From: Drosophila pseudoobscura
Lineage: Eukaryota; Arthropoda; Insecta; Diptera; Drosophilidae
Assembly (NCBI RefSeq): GCF_009870125.1
Contig: NC_046679.1
Span: 18,290,001-18,354,000 of the forward strand
DNA length: 64,000 bases
Reading direction: 5' to 3'
Both the position numbers and the translations under genes were made by a program. How positions within the stretch are numbered: position 1 is the stretch's first letter; every line of letters starts with the position of its first letter. Below the pieces are notes generated by a model, which did no database searches, had not been told where the DNA came from, and saw only the letters and a program-made list of their open reading frames with translations. Of the stretch, positions 14,564 through 25,299 are shown one piece after another.

Positions 14564-14695
14564 ATGGCTTCGCCTGGCACCTGTATCCTGGCAACATTCA
14601 TTAAAACACCTACGAGCTTCGCTCAACTTGGAGCGTCATCGTCGCAGAGTTTCAAGAGTTGTGCCGAATTCGGAGGTGAGGTGGACTTTTCTTAA
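14564..14695 (+). CDS. Possible 43-aa small ORF
   Basis: An ATG in good context (AACAAAATGGC) opens a 43-codon frame (MASPGTCILATFIKTP...) of more balanced composition than the surrounding AT-rich DNA. A GGAG/GTGAGG splice-donor-like site lies within it at about 14675, so it could be a first exon instead. No family is recognised, and chance is a real possibility. Confidence 0.2.
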   Translation: MASPGTCILATFIKTPTSFAQLGASSSQSFKSCAEFGGEVDFS

Positions 14696-14858
14696 TCCAC
14701 ATATGTATGTACATTCGTATTTCAGCATTAGACAAACCCTGCCTTCATGACTAGGACTCTTAGAGAGCATTATTTAATAATACCGTTTGTTTATTGAATC
14801 GCAGTCAAAACTTTTGGCACAGACGGAAACCCAGCCCCTTTTCACAGCTCGCCACAAG

Positions 14859-14908
14859 TTGGTTGGGTTGGGGTTGGGGTTGGGATAGGGGTTGGGGTTG
14901 GGGTTGGT
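14859..14908 (+). repeat. (GGGGTT)n-like tract with G-quadruplex potential
   Basis: A run of GGTTGGGTTGGGG-type units gives at least six closely spaced G-runs of three or four on the plus strand; the minus strand reads as an Asn-Pro repeat frame that is unlikely to be coding. By composition alone it could fold as a G-quadruplex. Confidence 0.7.
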
Positions 14909-15654
14909 ATTAGTGCTCGTGGCGTCGGTGTAGTCTCCGACGGCAACGGTAGGCGCCGAAATGTCTGTCACGCCCCGAAAAGTGAAATAGCTTCTGTCAA
15001 TATTCTGTCAATAGGCACAAGCTTTTCAAGCCAAAGTGGGTTGTTTGAAGGGACAAATCGCCAAACTAGTGGCATTGGGGCACTGCTTCAACGTTTTCGC
15101 TTGATATTTAATCGATCTCGCGAAACGATTATCGATCAATACTAAACAAACAATCAACTAGACTACTACTCGATTCAGAAATTCATTTTAAAAGTCCCAA
15201 GTGACGAAAATTAAAAGGTGGGCTTGAATTAATTAATAACATGAACGAAATGTTGGGTTTATTTTGTTTCAGTGTGGCTTTTTTCAGACTTTGATTAAGT
15301 CGCCATCTCGGTTCTTATCGATTGATCGATGATCATGTTGATGGAACCATCATACCGTGATACCATGATACCGTGAACCATGATGAATACATCTTACCAA
15401 ACTGATTAACTTTTACAATATATACCTACACTCAGTCTATCCTCTTTTTACCTAATTACAAATATTCTAGCACTTTACATACTGCAACATCCGGCTGTTA
15501 TAGGATTAAGCCACAATTGTTTTCTTTACTCCTGTTAGCAATCTGGTAGATCATATATTTCATGATGATTCTCATTATAGGATGCACCTGTTTCAGTGTG
15601 ATATCACAGGAGCCGGCACACAAAATTCGATTGCTCTTGTTTTCATTTTATATG

Positions 15655-15760
15655 GTATATAGGGATACGCTTCCTTCTGCCTGCTACATACACACATACA
15701 CATCTATACGAATGTAATAGATATAAAGGGTACTCTTTGAGTACCGGGTATAAAGACTTA
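15655..15760 (-). repeat. DINE-1/INE-1-like repeat end fragment
   Basis: The blocks GGGATACGCTTCCTTCTGCC and GAGTACCGGGTATAAA match, in reverse orientation, the starts of the copies at 21.6, 34.4 and 39.5 kb. Confidence 0.45.
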
Positions 15761-17779
15761 ATAGTTCCTTTGACAGCTGGAATATACAGTGAACATGCCG
15801 TGGTTTAACATTTAACATTAACTTTTGTTTGTAGTCTACTTACTAACACAAAAACAATTTTCTTTAAATTTAGGAGAGGTGTAAGTGAAAAAAACACAAT
15901 TTTCTGAAGTTTTATTTCTAGTGAAACAAAAGTGTACATACATACAAAATAAATACTACATACTCTTTCTTGAATCATGATCGCAGAACTTTAGTCCCAT
16001 GATGCTGACCGACAAACCTGAGCAGACGTTCATTTCATGGCCAATGCTCACAATCCCAGCTATTGCATACTGTGTATAGAGTCTCTGAATAGAAATCGAG
16101 ATAACAATAAATTCAACTTGTTTATTAGCTGTTGAAGCAATAAATCCATCGCTTCACACCGCCAGCAGTAATTGCCGACAAAGCGTCCTTGTCTGCTCTT
16201 CATCGACATTAAAAAAAACATTGACGGGAATCCCCATCCGTTCATCACTAGTTTCATCTGTCCGTATCAATCTATTCTATTAGCTGCAGACATCAGCGGG
16301 TACATCTGAGTAAGAATGTATGCAAGCCAATATATTATCAAACCTGAATTTCACGGACAGCTTCGGTTCTGGCTTTAGGTAGCGTTTCCCACTGAGGTCG
16401 CGTTTCTCTCTACTGTCACTAAATACTGCCCATGTTGATATATTTTGCTCGTTATGTTGATATTCACTTGAGTTCCAGCTAAACTGATAACAGCTTAGAA
16501 GAAATTAATTTGACGCCTGGCGCATTTGAGAATTAATCACCGTTCTCTTTAGTCAATGGCCTGGATCAATTGAAAATTTGACTCTAAACGCTATCTATCA
16601 TATTAAAAATCCATGTTTACTGATTGTTGCGTTTCTAGATGCCCAGAAAGGCTGTCGAAACCACAGTAATCAGTAATCAACCATAGGTTTGAATTGTGAG
16701 CTTCTCACTAAAATTGGAATGGCTGAAGATGACAGATAGTTTAGCCCAATAAGGGAGATTCCGAGTTATACTATTCAAAATGTACAATTTGTACATGTCC
16801 ACGTGCTCTTCGTCCACCTGCGTCCATAAAGAAGGCTTCTAGATCTCCCAAAACCTCAAAAAAGATTACAAAAATACAAAAAATTCATTAATAACGAGCG
16901 GGAATGTTGTTAGCCGCGGCCAGTGCCGCCATAAAGTGCGAGAATTCCCATATATTTGGCCATATATAATTTTTTAGATCTGTAACTATCACCCAAAAAT
17001 TCGAAATATACATAGATTTTTGAATTGTGTTGCGCCGAGTGTGTAATAGTAGGGCAGATTAAGTAGGCAGACTATTGCGTTGTTGTGCCATTTATTAGAA
17101 ATATTCGGTCTTGGCTCAGAGTTGTTGATAACAGTTCGTAGATTCTCAGAAAATAAAGTCTCCCTGCATAGTACAAATTACTCCATTTTGATAAAAACTA
17201 TTTTACTTATTGAAAAGTATTTATAAAAGTAAAGTATTTTTATATATTTAATTATACATTATATAGTAAAATTACATAACGAGAGTCAATTAACAACGCC
17301 GAAATTTGAAAATCCCGATAAATATAATTTACAAAACTGGACTTCTTATTAAAGTAACATAAACTGTTCTTAAAAATGTACGTCTCTCCATTATATAAAA
17401 AAGTATTGATTGGGTCGTCGTGATCCCGATATTTATCCGACCTTGGTTTCAATACTGCGGACATCAAAGAGAAAATGTTTTTGTTTTACGAGATATCTTT
17501 AAAATACATATGTACACAAAATCATAATACTTTTTGCAAGGGGTGTACTGATTTGAATTTTAAATAAATTATTTCTTAAAAATATATAATATTTGTTCTA
17601 GTCGTACTTTAATATGCAAATAAATCAGTAGAGTGCTCATTTTAAATTTAGACACACCACGTTCGCTCATATTGACATTTATTATAGAACCATCGCGTCA
17701 TCCACGCGTTTTTCTTCGACATATTTCGCGTTTCGTCAATTATATCGAAGTTCTGCAAATTTAGCTGTAAATATATTGA

Positions 17780-19430
17780 TTAATTAGGAATCATCTTGCG
17801 CGAAATGTTTATTTTCCTTACAATTGGTTTTGGGAAAATACGCTTCATATCAACCCGATGCAAATGCTCCTCGTACGCTTGGTGAAGCATCTTGTATTCG
17901 GATCCACTGAGGCAAGGCAAGCAGAGACTACACTTTTCCTTGTTGCAGTTCCTGTCACAATCGTTCGAAGCGCATGTATTTAAGGCTGTTGCCAAATTTT
18001 TATCAGATGCAAGAAAGTCGCTGCTGTCAGAAAATCTATAAAAAAGCAATGTATGTATTATATTTAAACTGAAACATATTTCATAGATCAGTTTGTACTT
18101 ACATGGGGGCACTTGTTCCATGTAATTGACGTATTCCAACTAAGTTAAATACACTATATAGCACTTGCTCATACAAAAGCGAATTTGGCTTGAAATGAGC
18201 CGATGAAAGATTTGGCGACATATTGGCCTCCATTAGATAAACTTTTAGATTCTCGTCGATAAAAAGATCAAATCTCATCAAGTCAAAGAAATTATGCTGT
18301 TTGTACGAGTGAAGAATATTGACAATGTCTTTTTCCTTCGTCAAAATTGTTGTGCGGATGATATGTTCTACTTGAGGCCATATTTTCGAAGGGTCCATGG
18401 ACTGATCACGTACATATGCCTCAAAAGCATTACGCATGCTACCCCCGAAAAGATTGTAATACTTCCGTAATGAAGGAACTTCCCAAGTAGGTAAATAGTC
18501 GTCGCCCACTATGTATTTGTCTACGTTTTCACTGTCGAAGGGATAATATTTTACAGGACAGTAACGAAATAGAACGTCGCCAGTGTAGATGTACACTCGA
18601 AGGGGGTTAATCTCAGTTATCACCACGTAAACGCCGATATCAAATTTATGTCCGTCCACCAAGAATGGTTTTGGTATGAACTCTTGAACGAAAGAATCAT
18701 TTGACCAGAGATCGATATCACTTGGTTTGCGAACTTTGATATGTCTATGCTCATTGTGTTTCTCCACAAAAAGTGCATCTGGGTCTGGGTGGGCATGGGC
18801 GTATTCCAAGAAGTCGACTCTCTGTGTTGGAAGTCTAAATGCACGAGGAAGAAATGGCAGTGAAGTTGTACACAAATCCACCTTGTTTGTTAAGTATCCA
18901 CAGCCCGGAAAATGATTAACTTTCTGATGCTTCCCAAGGTTCTTTAAGTCAGGAAGGGAAAGGAATGGATAATCATGGGCCCACAAGAGATTCCAACTTT
19001 CGTTTAATTCAACCCTTTCGTATCCGAATCTATGAAGAACATTCACTACATGTACCAAGTGCTCTTCTGTATGACTTTTGCCGAAAATCGCATAAGTGGG
19101 CGCACCTGATTGCAGATCTTTCAAGGTACTATTTGATGTATTCTGCGAACTTAAGATGAAGTTTTTGACTGGACGCGGAAGGGCGACTAATACGGAAGTA
19201 GTTACTGCTGCAGCTGCTAAGAATAGCATAATTGGTCGCAAGGCACTACTGCCTGTGTACTTGGTGACCGGTTTCTCTGGAGACCCTTCATCACGTTTCA
19301 TCACAGCATATTTAGCCATCTAAAAAAGAGAAAGTTATTTGTTTACTTCGTGGCTTTCTTTCTCTTCAATGAATAATATACTTACTATAGATTCTGGCGT
19401 AGAAGAATTTCTTTTCAAGTTTGACTCCAT
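17780..19430 (-). CDS. TTLL15-like tubulin-tyrosine-ligase-like protein
   Basis: A TTL-family ATP-grasp enzyme; relatives add tyrosine, glutamate or glycine to tubulin. Exons: 19386-19430, 18103-19319 and 17780-18035, giving 505 codons. The ATG at 19319 directly follows an AG acceptor (CTTTTTTAG/ATG), and an upstream exon ending ATA/GTAAGT joins it in frame, so I place the start at 19430. The protein has a hydrophobic segment at about residues 45-63 (MLFLAAAAVTTSVLVALP), suggesting a signal anchor, as in TTLL15-type members. TTL motifs follow: QEFIPKPFLVDGHKFDIGVY, then FDLFIDENLKVYLMEANMSP (the metal-binding E and N of the ATP-grasp fold). A Cys-rich tail (CDRNCNKEKCSLCLPC) lies in the last exon. 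AATAAA on the minus strand near 17675 is a likely poly(A) signal. Family assignment is strong; substrate is unknown. Confidence 0.85.
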
Positions 19431-20048
19431 CCTACATTGGATTACTTTTATTTATACAGCAATAATAGGAAAAACTAATAAATGCATTCTAAAGCAATTG
19501 GAAAACAAATGGAAAACGATACCATTCACACATTCCCAGCAACTCTGAGCCAAGACTAACTATTTCCAGTGAATGTCGAACTTGGCGCTAGTTTAAAAAT
19601 TCCATCTCTAAATATTAACCCACTACGGACCAATGGGTATTAAAATACCCGTGAAAATTACTAAATTTGAACTGCGGGCAACCTAAACTACCATTTTTGT
19701 TCTATACTAAACTTCTTTTGAATTTAATATATTCGTAAACATAATGAATAAAAGGATTATTTAATTTTTATAACTTTTATGTTACTATATTTTGAACATA
19801 TAGAAAATATTTATATTTTGCAATACTAATGTCAATACGTAAAATCTGACAAATCCATAATAAACTTTGTCATTTTTAAGCATATTTGTACGTCTTCTTT
19901 GTATGTCTTTTCGTTGGATACCCCCACTTTGAACCAAATGGTTTTGAATATTTTGAACAACAATAAAGACATTTTCACTTAAAAGTTTTAATATAATTAG
20001 CAGCCATCGATATATACATATATACTTATTATATTTAAGGTTTGTTTG

Positions 20049-20261
20049 TTAAACAGCCTTAGCCTTATTTGTCAAATCTGGTTCAACTCCAATGTTACAG
20101 TCCCGGAAGCAGGTACTGGGATGCAGGCATATCCGGCATTTCAAACAGCTATATTCCGGTTTTCCATCGCATTTATCAATTATATGATCAACCTGGTCAT
20201 TGCGCACTAGCTGTGATGTCGACGATGATGAATTTCCATGCATTTCCCATAGCTGCGTCTA
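20049..20261 (-). CDS. Possible terminal exon of a Cys-rich protein
   Basis: Reading the minus strand, a CTAAT branch-like site and a TTCGTTAG acceptor at about 20262 lead into an open frame (TQLWEMHGNSSSS...) ending KAKAV-stop at 20049. It contains CDGKPEYSCLKCRIC and STCFRDC, spacing typical of a structured Cys cluster. Just upstream, a different frame also looks coding-like (NERLLESVKEIRNWFWPLL), so the locus could be a gene with an unresolved exon or a decayed copy. No family is recognised. Confidence 0.3.
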
Positions 20262-20569
20262 ACGAATTCATTAGTAGCGGCCAAAACCAATTTCGAATTT
20301 CCTTTACCGATTCCAACAATCGTTCGTTGACTTGTAATTTTGTTCTCTTTTAACTACTATGGTCCCCAAGGCAAACATATCAAAATTTAGGATGACCCCT
20401 CAATGGTTTAATCGGTTAAAATTGGTTAAACAAAATTGTTTGATTTACTAAACAAGTTGGTTTGCTCATTTTTATTCTGTGAGCTCGTTAAATTAGTTAA
20501 GTTGTTTTAATAGCTCTCTCGATTTCGATCCCTCTCTAGGTTTCACACCTTGCAACTTCTTGGAGATGG

Positions 20570-21055
20570 GCCCTTTGTATCGATAACGTGAAGAAAATAT
20601 CTGCTGTTTATGGCACCTTGGTGTGCTAACGCCGAGTAAAATTCATGTAGAAATGCATGTAACCCCGTTAACGAGGTTGAAGTGACGATTTGATCAAAAA
20701 ATGTATTTTTTCAAAATCACTCAAAAGAAAGGGTCCCAAGGTTCGTGCAACGAAAAGGGTGGCGCGAAATTTTGAAATACACTTGTAACAGTGACATATC
20801 ACAGAAGTCTGGATACAAAATGTCGTTGCTCTAGATCTTATAGTCTCTAAGCACTAGGCGCTCATAGGGACGGACAGAGGGACAGACGGACGGACGGACC
20901 GACAGACATGGATCAATCGACTCGGCTATTGATGCTTACCAAGAATATATATACTTTATGGGGTCGGAAACGATTCCTTTTGGACTTTACACACATCCAT
21001 TTTCAGCACAAATCTAATATACCCTATAATAATTTTGAGTATCGTGTATAAAAAG
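20570..21055 (-). repeat. DINE-1/INE-1-like dispersed repeat, long copy
   Basis: In reverse orientation it carries the family's blocks in order: the end GTATCGTGTATAAA, GGGGTCGGAAACGATTCC, a GAATATATATAC tract, CGACTCGGCTATTGATGC, then the GACGGACGGACGGACC run and the body with ACAGAAGTCTGGATAC. It is one of the two longest copies in the window (with 39.5 kb). Confidence 0.6.
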
Positions 21056-21619
21056 TGTTGACCGTTATAAGGAGCTGATCAAACCTTATTATGAGATAAT
21101 AGATAATTTTCTCCTTCTATACAGAAATTTAACTGTAACTCATTGGTTTCAAGTTTACCGTCTAAACTTCTTTTTGAGCTATTCAGTTTTAGTACATAGG
21201 AAGTAATTAGATTGAAATGGAATCCTTGCCGCAGTATCGATTTTCAGAGGATTTAAGACCCCGGCCTATATTAAGTTATAAATCTGAAGCTTTTGGTTGA
21301 TATTGTGGCATAGACAAAAGTGTAAAGACTAAAGCAACTTTGGTCTGGAGCAACTTTAACATATGCGCTGCAACCTGATGTGCCAAAGCGACCGAGTAGA
21401 CTGAGAGCCCAACGTGTACTTCTGTATTTATTTTGATTGAATCGAATAACGATTTGACGTTGTTTGTTACTAGTTAAAAAGGCGGAAATATGTAGGTATT
21501 TGCAAAAGAGACAAAACAAAAAAATGATTTACATCCCTATATATCGCGTGATTATATTTTGTAATGCAGGCAAACGCAATGGTAGCTACGGGTGCCTCTT
21601 TCGCCTTCAGTTTGAGTTC

Positions 21620-21830
21620 TTATACCCGATACTCAAATTGATTATAGGGGTATACTCGTATTAGATTTTTGGTGAAAATGGATGTGTGTAACGACAAAAA
21701 GGAAGCGTTTCTGTCTGTCTCGCAGGCACTGTTTGTCAATCAATGTACGCGGAGCCATAATGCCTAAGTATCGCGTATAAATGTAGAGTTGCGGCCTTAG
21801 CAGCAACTCACAACGTTACCGCTCGTTTAA
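21620..21830 (+). repeat. DINE-1/INE-1-like dispersed repeat, shortened copy
   Basis: It starts TATACCCGATACTCAAATTG and ends in the tail blocks TAAGTATCGCGTATAAA and GAGTTGCGGCC. The middle (CGAGTCGATTGAGCC and the CTGTCCGTC run) is mostly missing, indicating an internal deletion. Confidence 0.55.
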
Positions 21831-22577
21831 CTTTATGCTCACGGAGTAAATAAATAAACACATTTTGCGTTGCACACATTTGACATGCTCCACAAATACT
21901 GCATTTCACTTTATTTTCTTTTTTTGGTTTTAGCTGAGTACCACGATTTGGTCCAGATGTTTGCAAGACAAACAAAGAAAAATGGTCAACAAACTGCTGT
22001 TTATTTTATTTCTTTAAGGTTCTTAAAGTCGTTTGCAAAATCGCTTGTTTAAGGTCCAAAGGAAATCTTTCCTACTTAAGTTTAGTATAAGTATGAATAT
22101 GTGGGACCCAGGATACAATTTAATGCAAATATTATTGGACCAATAAAAGGAAATTAAAGATGATAAGAAAATGAATAAAGTAAATGCGATATTTGTGGAG
22201 CATGTCATAATGAATGGTAATGAATAACCTATACACGCGATATAAATAAATAAATATACTTCTTCGAGTTTGCGTTTCTGTTGCTTCATTTAGAAATCCA
22301 TGTACCCATCAATTTAATCAGCAATAAACAACGTTAGGTCCTAATTCGATTGAATACTCCGTCGCCTACCATCACGTGCCAGCGTGACTCCAAGCCTATT
22401 CCGTCAAATATAGGTTGCCCCAAACAACATTTCTTTGGTTTTATTTTATTGTATGTTTATACCAGGTACTAGTAGTTTAATGTTTTCGTTCAAGTGTTTG
22501 TACCACCTAAGTTTGTAACCTAAGTAAACCATTCTGACCCCATAAAGCGCATATTTTTCAGCGGATTCTAAAGCCGT

Positions 22578-22977
22578 GTGAAAAATGGTAAACATGCCAT
22601 GTTTCTGAAAATATATTTTGAAAAATCTATTTTCAACACACGTTTCCTTGAGAAGTCCTTTGAATCACTTCGTATTTACATGTTGAATGTTATTATTTCT
22701 ACGCTTGCAAACAAAATTGATTTAAAAAATATTTGTATTCCCTTAGACTCGTTCTTCAATTTTTTAATATATAGTTTACAAAAAGGTAGGTATCTAATAG
22801 TCGGATTCTGGAGTACAGCGTTTTGACTTACTTTGTATTTTTTGGCCTGGTATATAGCGCTTGCCAATCTTTGGAAACAGATGCATGCCTCCAGTCGCTA
22901 ATAGCAGCGAGTATTGAACGTTCAACTTTGTTTCGCATTGCGGGCTTACTGAAATATTCTACGATGGACTAACAGCG
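22578..22977 (+). pseudogene. Broken 5' part of the cyclic-nucleotide-binding-type gene
   Basis: An open frame to 22785 (ending FLIYSLQK) can be joined by a 95-bp GT-AG intron in phase 1 to an exon starting at 22881 (DACLQSLIAASIERSTLFRI...). That frame runs coding-like to KYSTMD and meets TAA at 22970-22972, after which coding character continues in a different frame (TLMELWDEKKRAL...). I read this as a frame break in the 5' half of the gene annotated at 22990-24246, making the upstream exons non-functional here. A sequencing indel or a missed splice form is the alternative. Confidence 0.4.
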
Positions 22978-22989
22978 ATTAGCACACTA

Positions 22990-24246
22990 ATGGAGCTTTG
23001 GGATGAGAAGAAAAGAGCCCTAAGGGCACTGGACTACTTTAAATTTCTCGACAATGATCAAGCAAGTGAAACGTGTTATTTTATCAGACAAACTTTGTAT
23101 ATACTTATATTTGGTGTAGATCGTTACTGCTTGCAGAATCGGGACTATCAAGCAATATGAACCATTGGAGACAATATATTATGAGGATAAAGGCACCATA
23201 ACAAACGTCCAATTTGTGCTTAGTGGAGAATGTCTTTTACTTCAATGCCTAAATATGACGGTATCAAACTAAAATTAGCTTTTAACAAACATAGCGATTT
23301 CTAATTTGTGCACATTTTAGGTCACTTTAAAAAATGGAAAAAAGATTTTTCATCTAATAGATGAACCTGAGGAAGGTATTTCTTTCATGAATACTATGAA
23401 AACACCAACAAACACCAGTCAGCTGACTAGTAAATGTTCTCTAAATAAAAATGTAGGAGACATTTTTGATAGTTACAATTCTGATATAGTGGAACAAAAA
23501 ACTAACAAATCACTCAAGCCTGTGGTAAGTCGATCAATCATAGTAGTGCTTATAGTATATCCGGTACCTGTAGAGTATTTTGTATTCATGACATGAATCT
23601 CTCTTATTAAATAGTACGTACATATATGTACACAAACGATCCAAATGGGTTTTAAGATTTATTTTTGAATTCTTTAAGTATACGTAAAACGAGCTACAGG
23701 AATCTAAATAGGTTCCTGGTATTTTGTATTGTATTTATTGTATTGTTACTCTGTCGTCCGTTAGATCCTAAATGAACCATATTCCTTGAGACGATATTAT
23801 CTTCAATGATACAAAACATAAAATAGTTATATTGTATAAATATGTAATTTCAGCTTAAAAAATATGAAAGCCATTTTATTGATGTTGGAAAACTTACATT
23901 TGGAGCAATAATTGGATTGGGAGAGAACATGAAGCTTCGTGTAATAATGGCGCGAACCAGAGTTCAGTGTTTAGTGCTTCCTAGATCTTTCTTATTGGAA
24001 AACAACCAAAACCCAGGAAACATTTGGCAGCGTCGATTGTTTTATCTAGATTGTACTATCCCATCAAGGGAATCTATATTTTCCCACTTTCTCAAATGTC
24101 GTGAATGGAAACAATTTAAATACAATATTATTCAAAAAGATTTGAGTTCGTTTGTAAGTGATAAATCTCGCTATGATGATATACCAATTATATGTCGTAT
24201 TGTGGAAGTAAATGAAGATGACTCAAATATTCAACTAACTAAATAA
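22990..24246 (+). CDS. Cyclic-nucleotide-binding-domain-type protein, 3' part
   Basis: Four exons, 22990-23061, 23120-23260, 23321-23524 and 23854-24246, give 269 codons in one frame. The first intron is 58 bp and uses a GC donor (CAA/GCAAGT) with TAG acceptor; this is the only junction that keeps the frame. The second is 60 bp. The protein (IKQYEPLETIYYEDKGTITN, VQFVLSGECLLLQCLNMT, then DVGKLTFGAIIGLGENMKLR and VQCLVLPRSFLLENN) resembles the cupin-like fold of cyclic-nucleotide-binding domains (CNBD2-like fly proteins), including the FGAIIGLGE motif where a PBC phosphate-binding cassette would sit. The canonical cAMP-contacting residues are not clear, so binding is unproven. AATAAA overlaps the stop. 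Upstream homologous sequence is in another frame, so this may be a shortened gene starting at Met22990 or part of a pseudogene. Confidence 0.55.
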
Positions 24247-24279
24247 AGGCCGGATCGACCATTAATACATATATACTTT

Positions 24280-24840
24280 ATGTGGTCGAAAAAGCCTCGT
24301 ACAATATGTTACAAATCTAAAATCAACTCCCAAATCTACCAAAATCCTTCAGAATTGGCAAGGCTTGGCAACTTAGCATTTAGGGAACACGATGTAAAAT
24401 GGCATAGATTAGGTAAGAAACCATTAGTTCGGTTGGTCAACCCAGGTCAAGGTCAGTTGTATGAAAATCCGCCCATTGTAGTGTCCATCATTGTTAGTGT
24501 CTTTAGATGAAGGATGTTTTTGAAACATCCCAACGCTTCTATGAAGAGTTCCAGGACTGTAATGAAGCCCCAACCTACTTATGTACACCTAGAGAAAATT
24601 ACCTGAAATTTTATTATATACATATACAACAAAAATGTAAACCAATACATGTTTTCCTTACATTAAATACTGGTATTATTAAAAAATATTTAAATCATTT
24701 ATTTTTAAATCATCATGGATGAATTCAACCATAGCAGAAAGTATCTTATTGCTGGGCAAACCAAAGCTGCGGTTCAACTGACAATGGAATTTTCTTATCT
24801 AGTATGTTTTCAAAATCTATTATCCTCCTTTTATCACTAG
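24280..24840 (+). pseudogene. Unidentified gene, possibly decaying
   Basis: Three short frames in sequence look coding-like: 24280-24510 (MWSKKPRTICYKSKIN...LGNLAFREHDVKWHRLGKKP), 24507-24722 (MKDVFETSQRFYEEFQDCNE...) overlapping it by ATGA, and 24714-24839 (MDEFNHSRKYLIAGQTK...). The composition of the first two is clearly protein-like, but no intron of plausible length joins the frames, so a single ancestral coding sequence broken by frame changes fits best. No family is recognised. It starts 33 bp after the stop of the preceding gene, on the same strand. Confidence 0.35.
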
Positions 24841-25299
24841 GAAATAAAGAAGCTAAGCACAAGCTTCTTTGAAACTCGAGATTTTAACGCGAGTTTGCGG
24901 TAGAAAGCACCACCTAAGCTAACGAGAACTCGTCAGATCAGCTCTACGGATCCAGCGTAGACATTTGCTTTTAATGAACAGCTTCGGAATATGCGCCCAC
25001 TACCCCTGCTATTCCTGTCTCCATAATTACGGATAGCATAGCCAGGTAACTTTAAGATTCCATACGGAAGATTGGATTTGATCTTTAAGTCTCCTACATT
25101 TAAGTCCTATATCACATTTGATGCATGTGCGACGTCAGACAGTCATTAGGCGTGGCTTGCGATCCCTCGTCTGACGAGTTTGATTCTTAGTGTTGTCAAG
25201 GACTACAAGGATAGTACGGTAAGCACTATCAGAAACAACTCACAGGTCCATTAATAACCGAGCATAAAATATTTCATCAGAAGCTACATATGTAAGAAA

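Larger units (their letters stand above)
4029..17779. other. Long non-coding region upstream of the cadherin
   Basis: Nearly 14 kb with no convincing coding gene on either strand. It holds many short ACATATGT/TACATA tracts, fragments of dispersed repeats (5048-5200, 15655-15760), G-rich simple repeats (7200-7262, 14859-14908), a GCTGTC run near 9370 and two GC-richer islands (about 5760-7320 and 11030-11230). Because the first cadherin coding exon begins just after a splice acceptor, the 5'-UTR exon(s) and promoter of that gene probably lie here, on the minus strand. I could not place them. Confidence 0.5.
19431..22577. other. Intergenic region rich in repeat copies
   Basis: Apart from a possible small Cys-rich exon at 20049-20261 (minus) and two dispersed repeat copies (20570-21055 and 21620-21830), I see only AT-rich sequence without supported genes. 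Confidence 0.5.
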
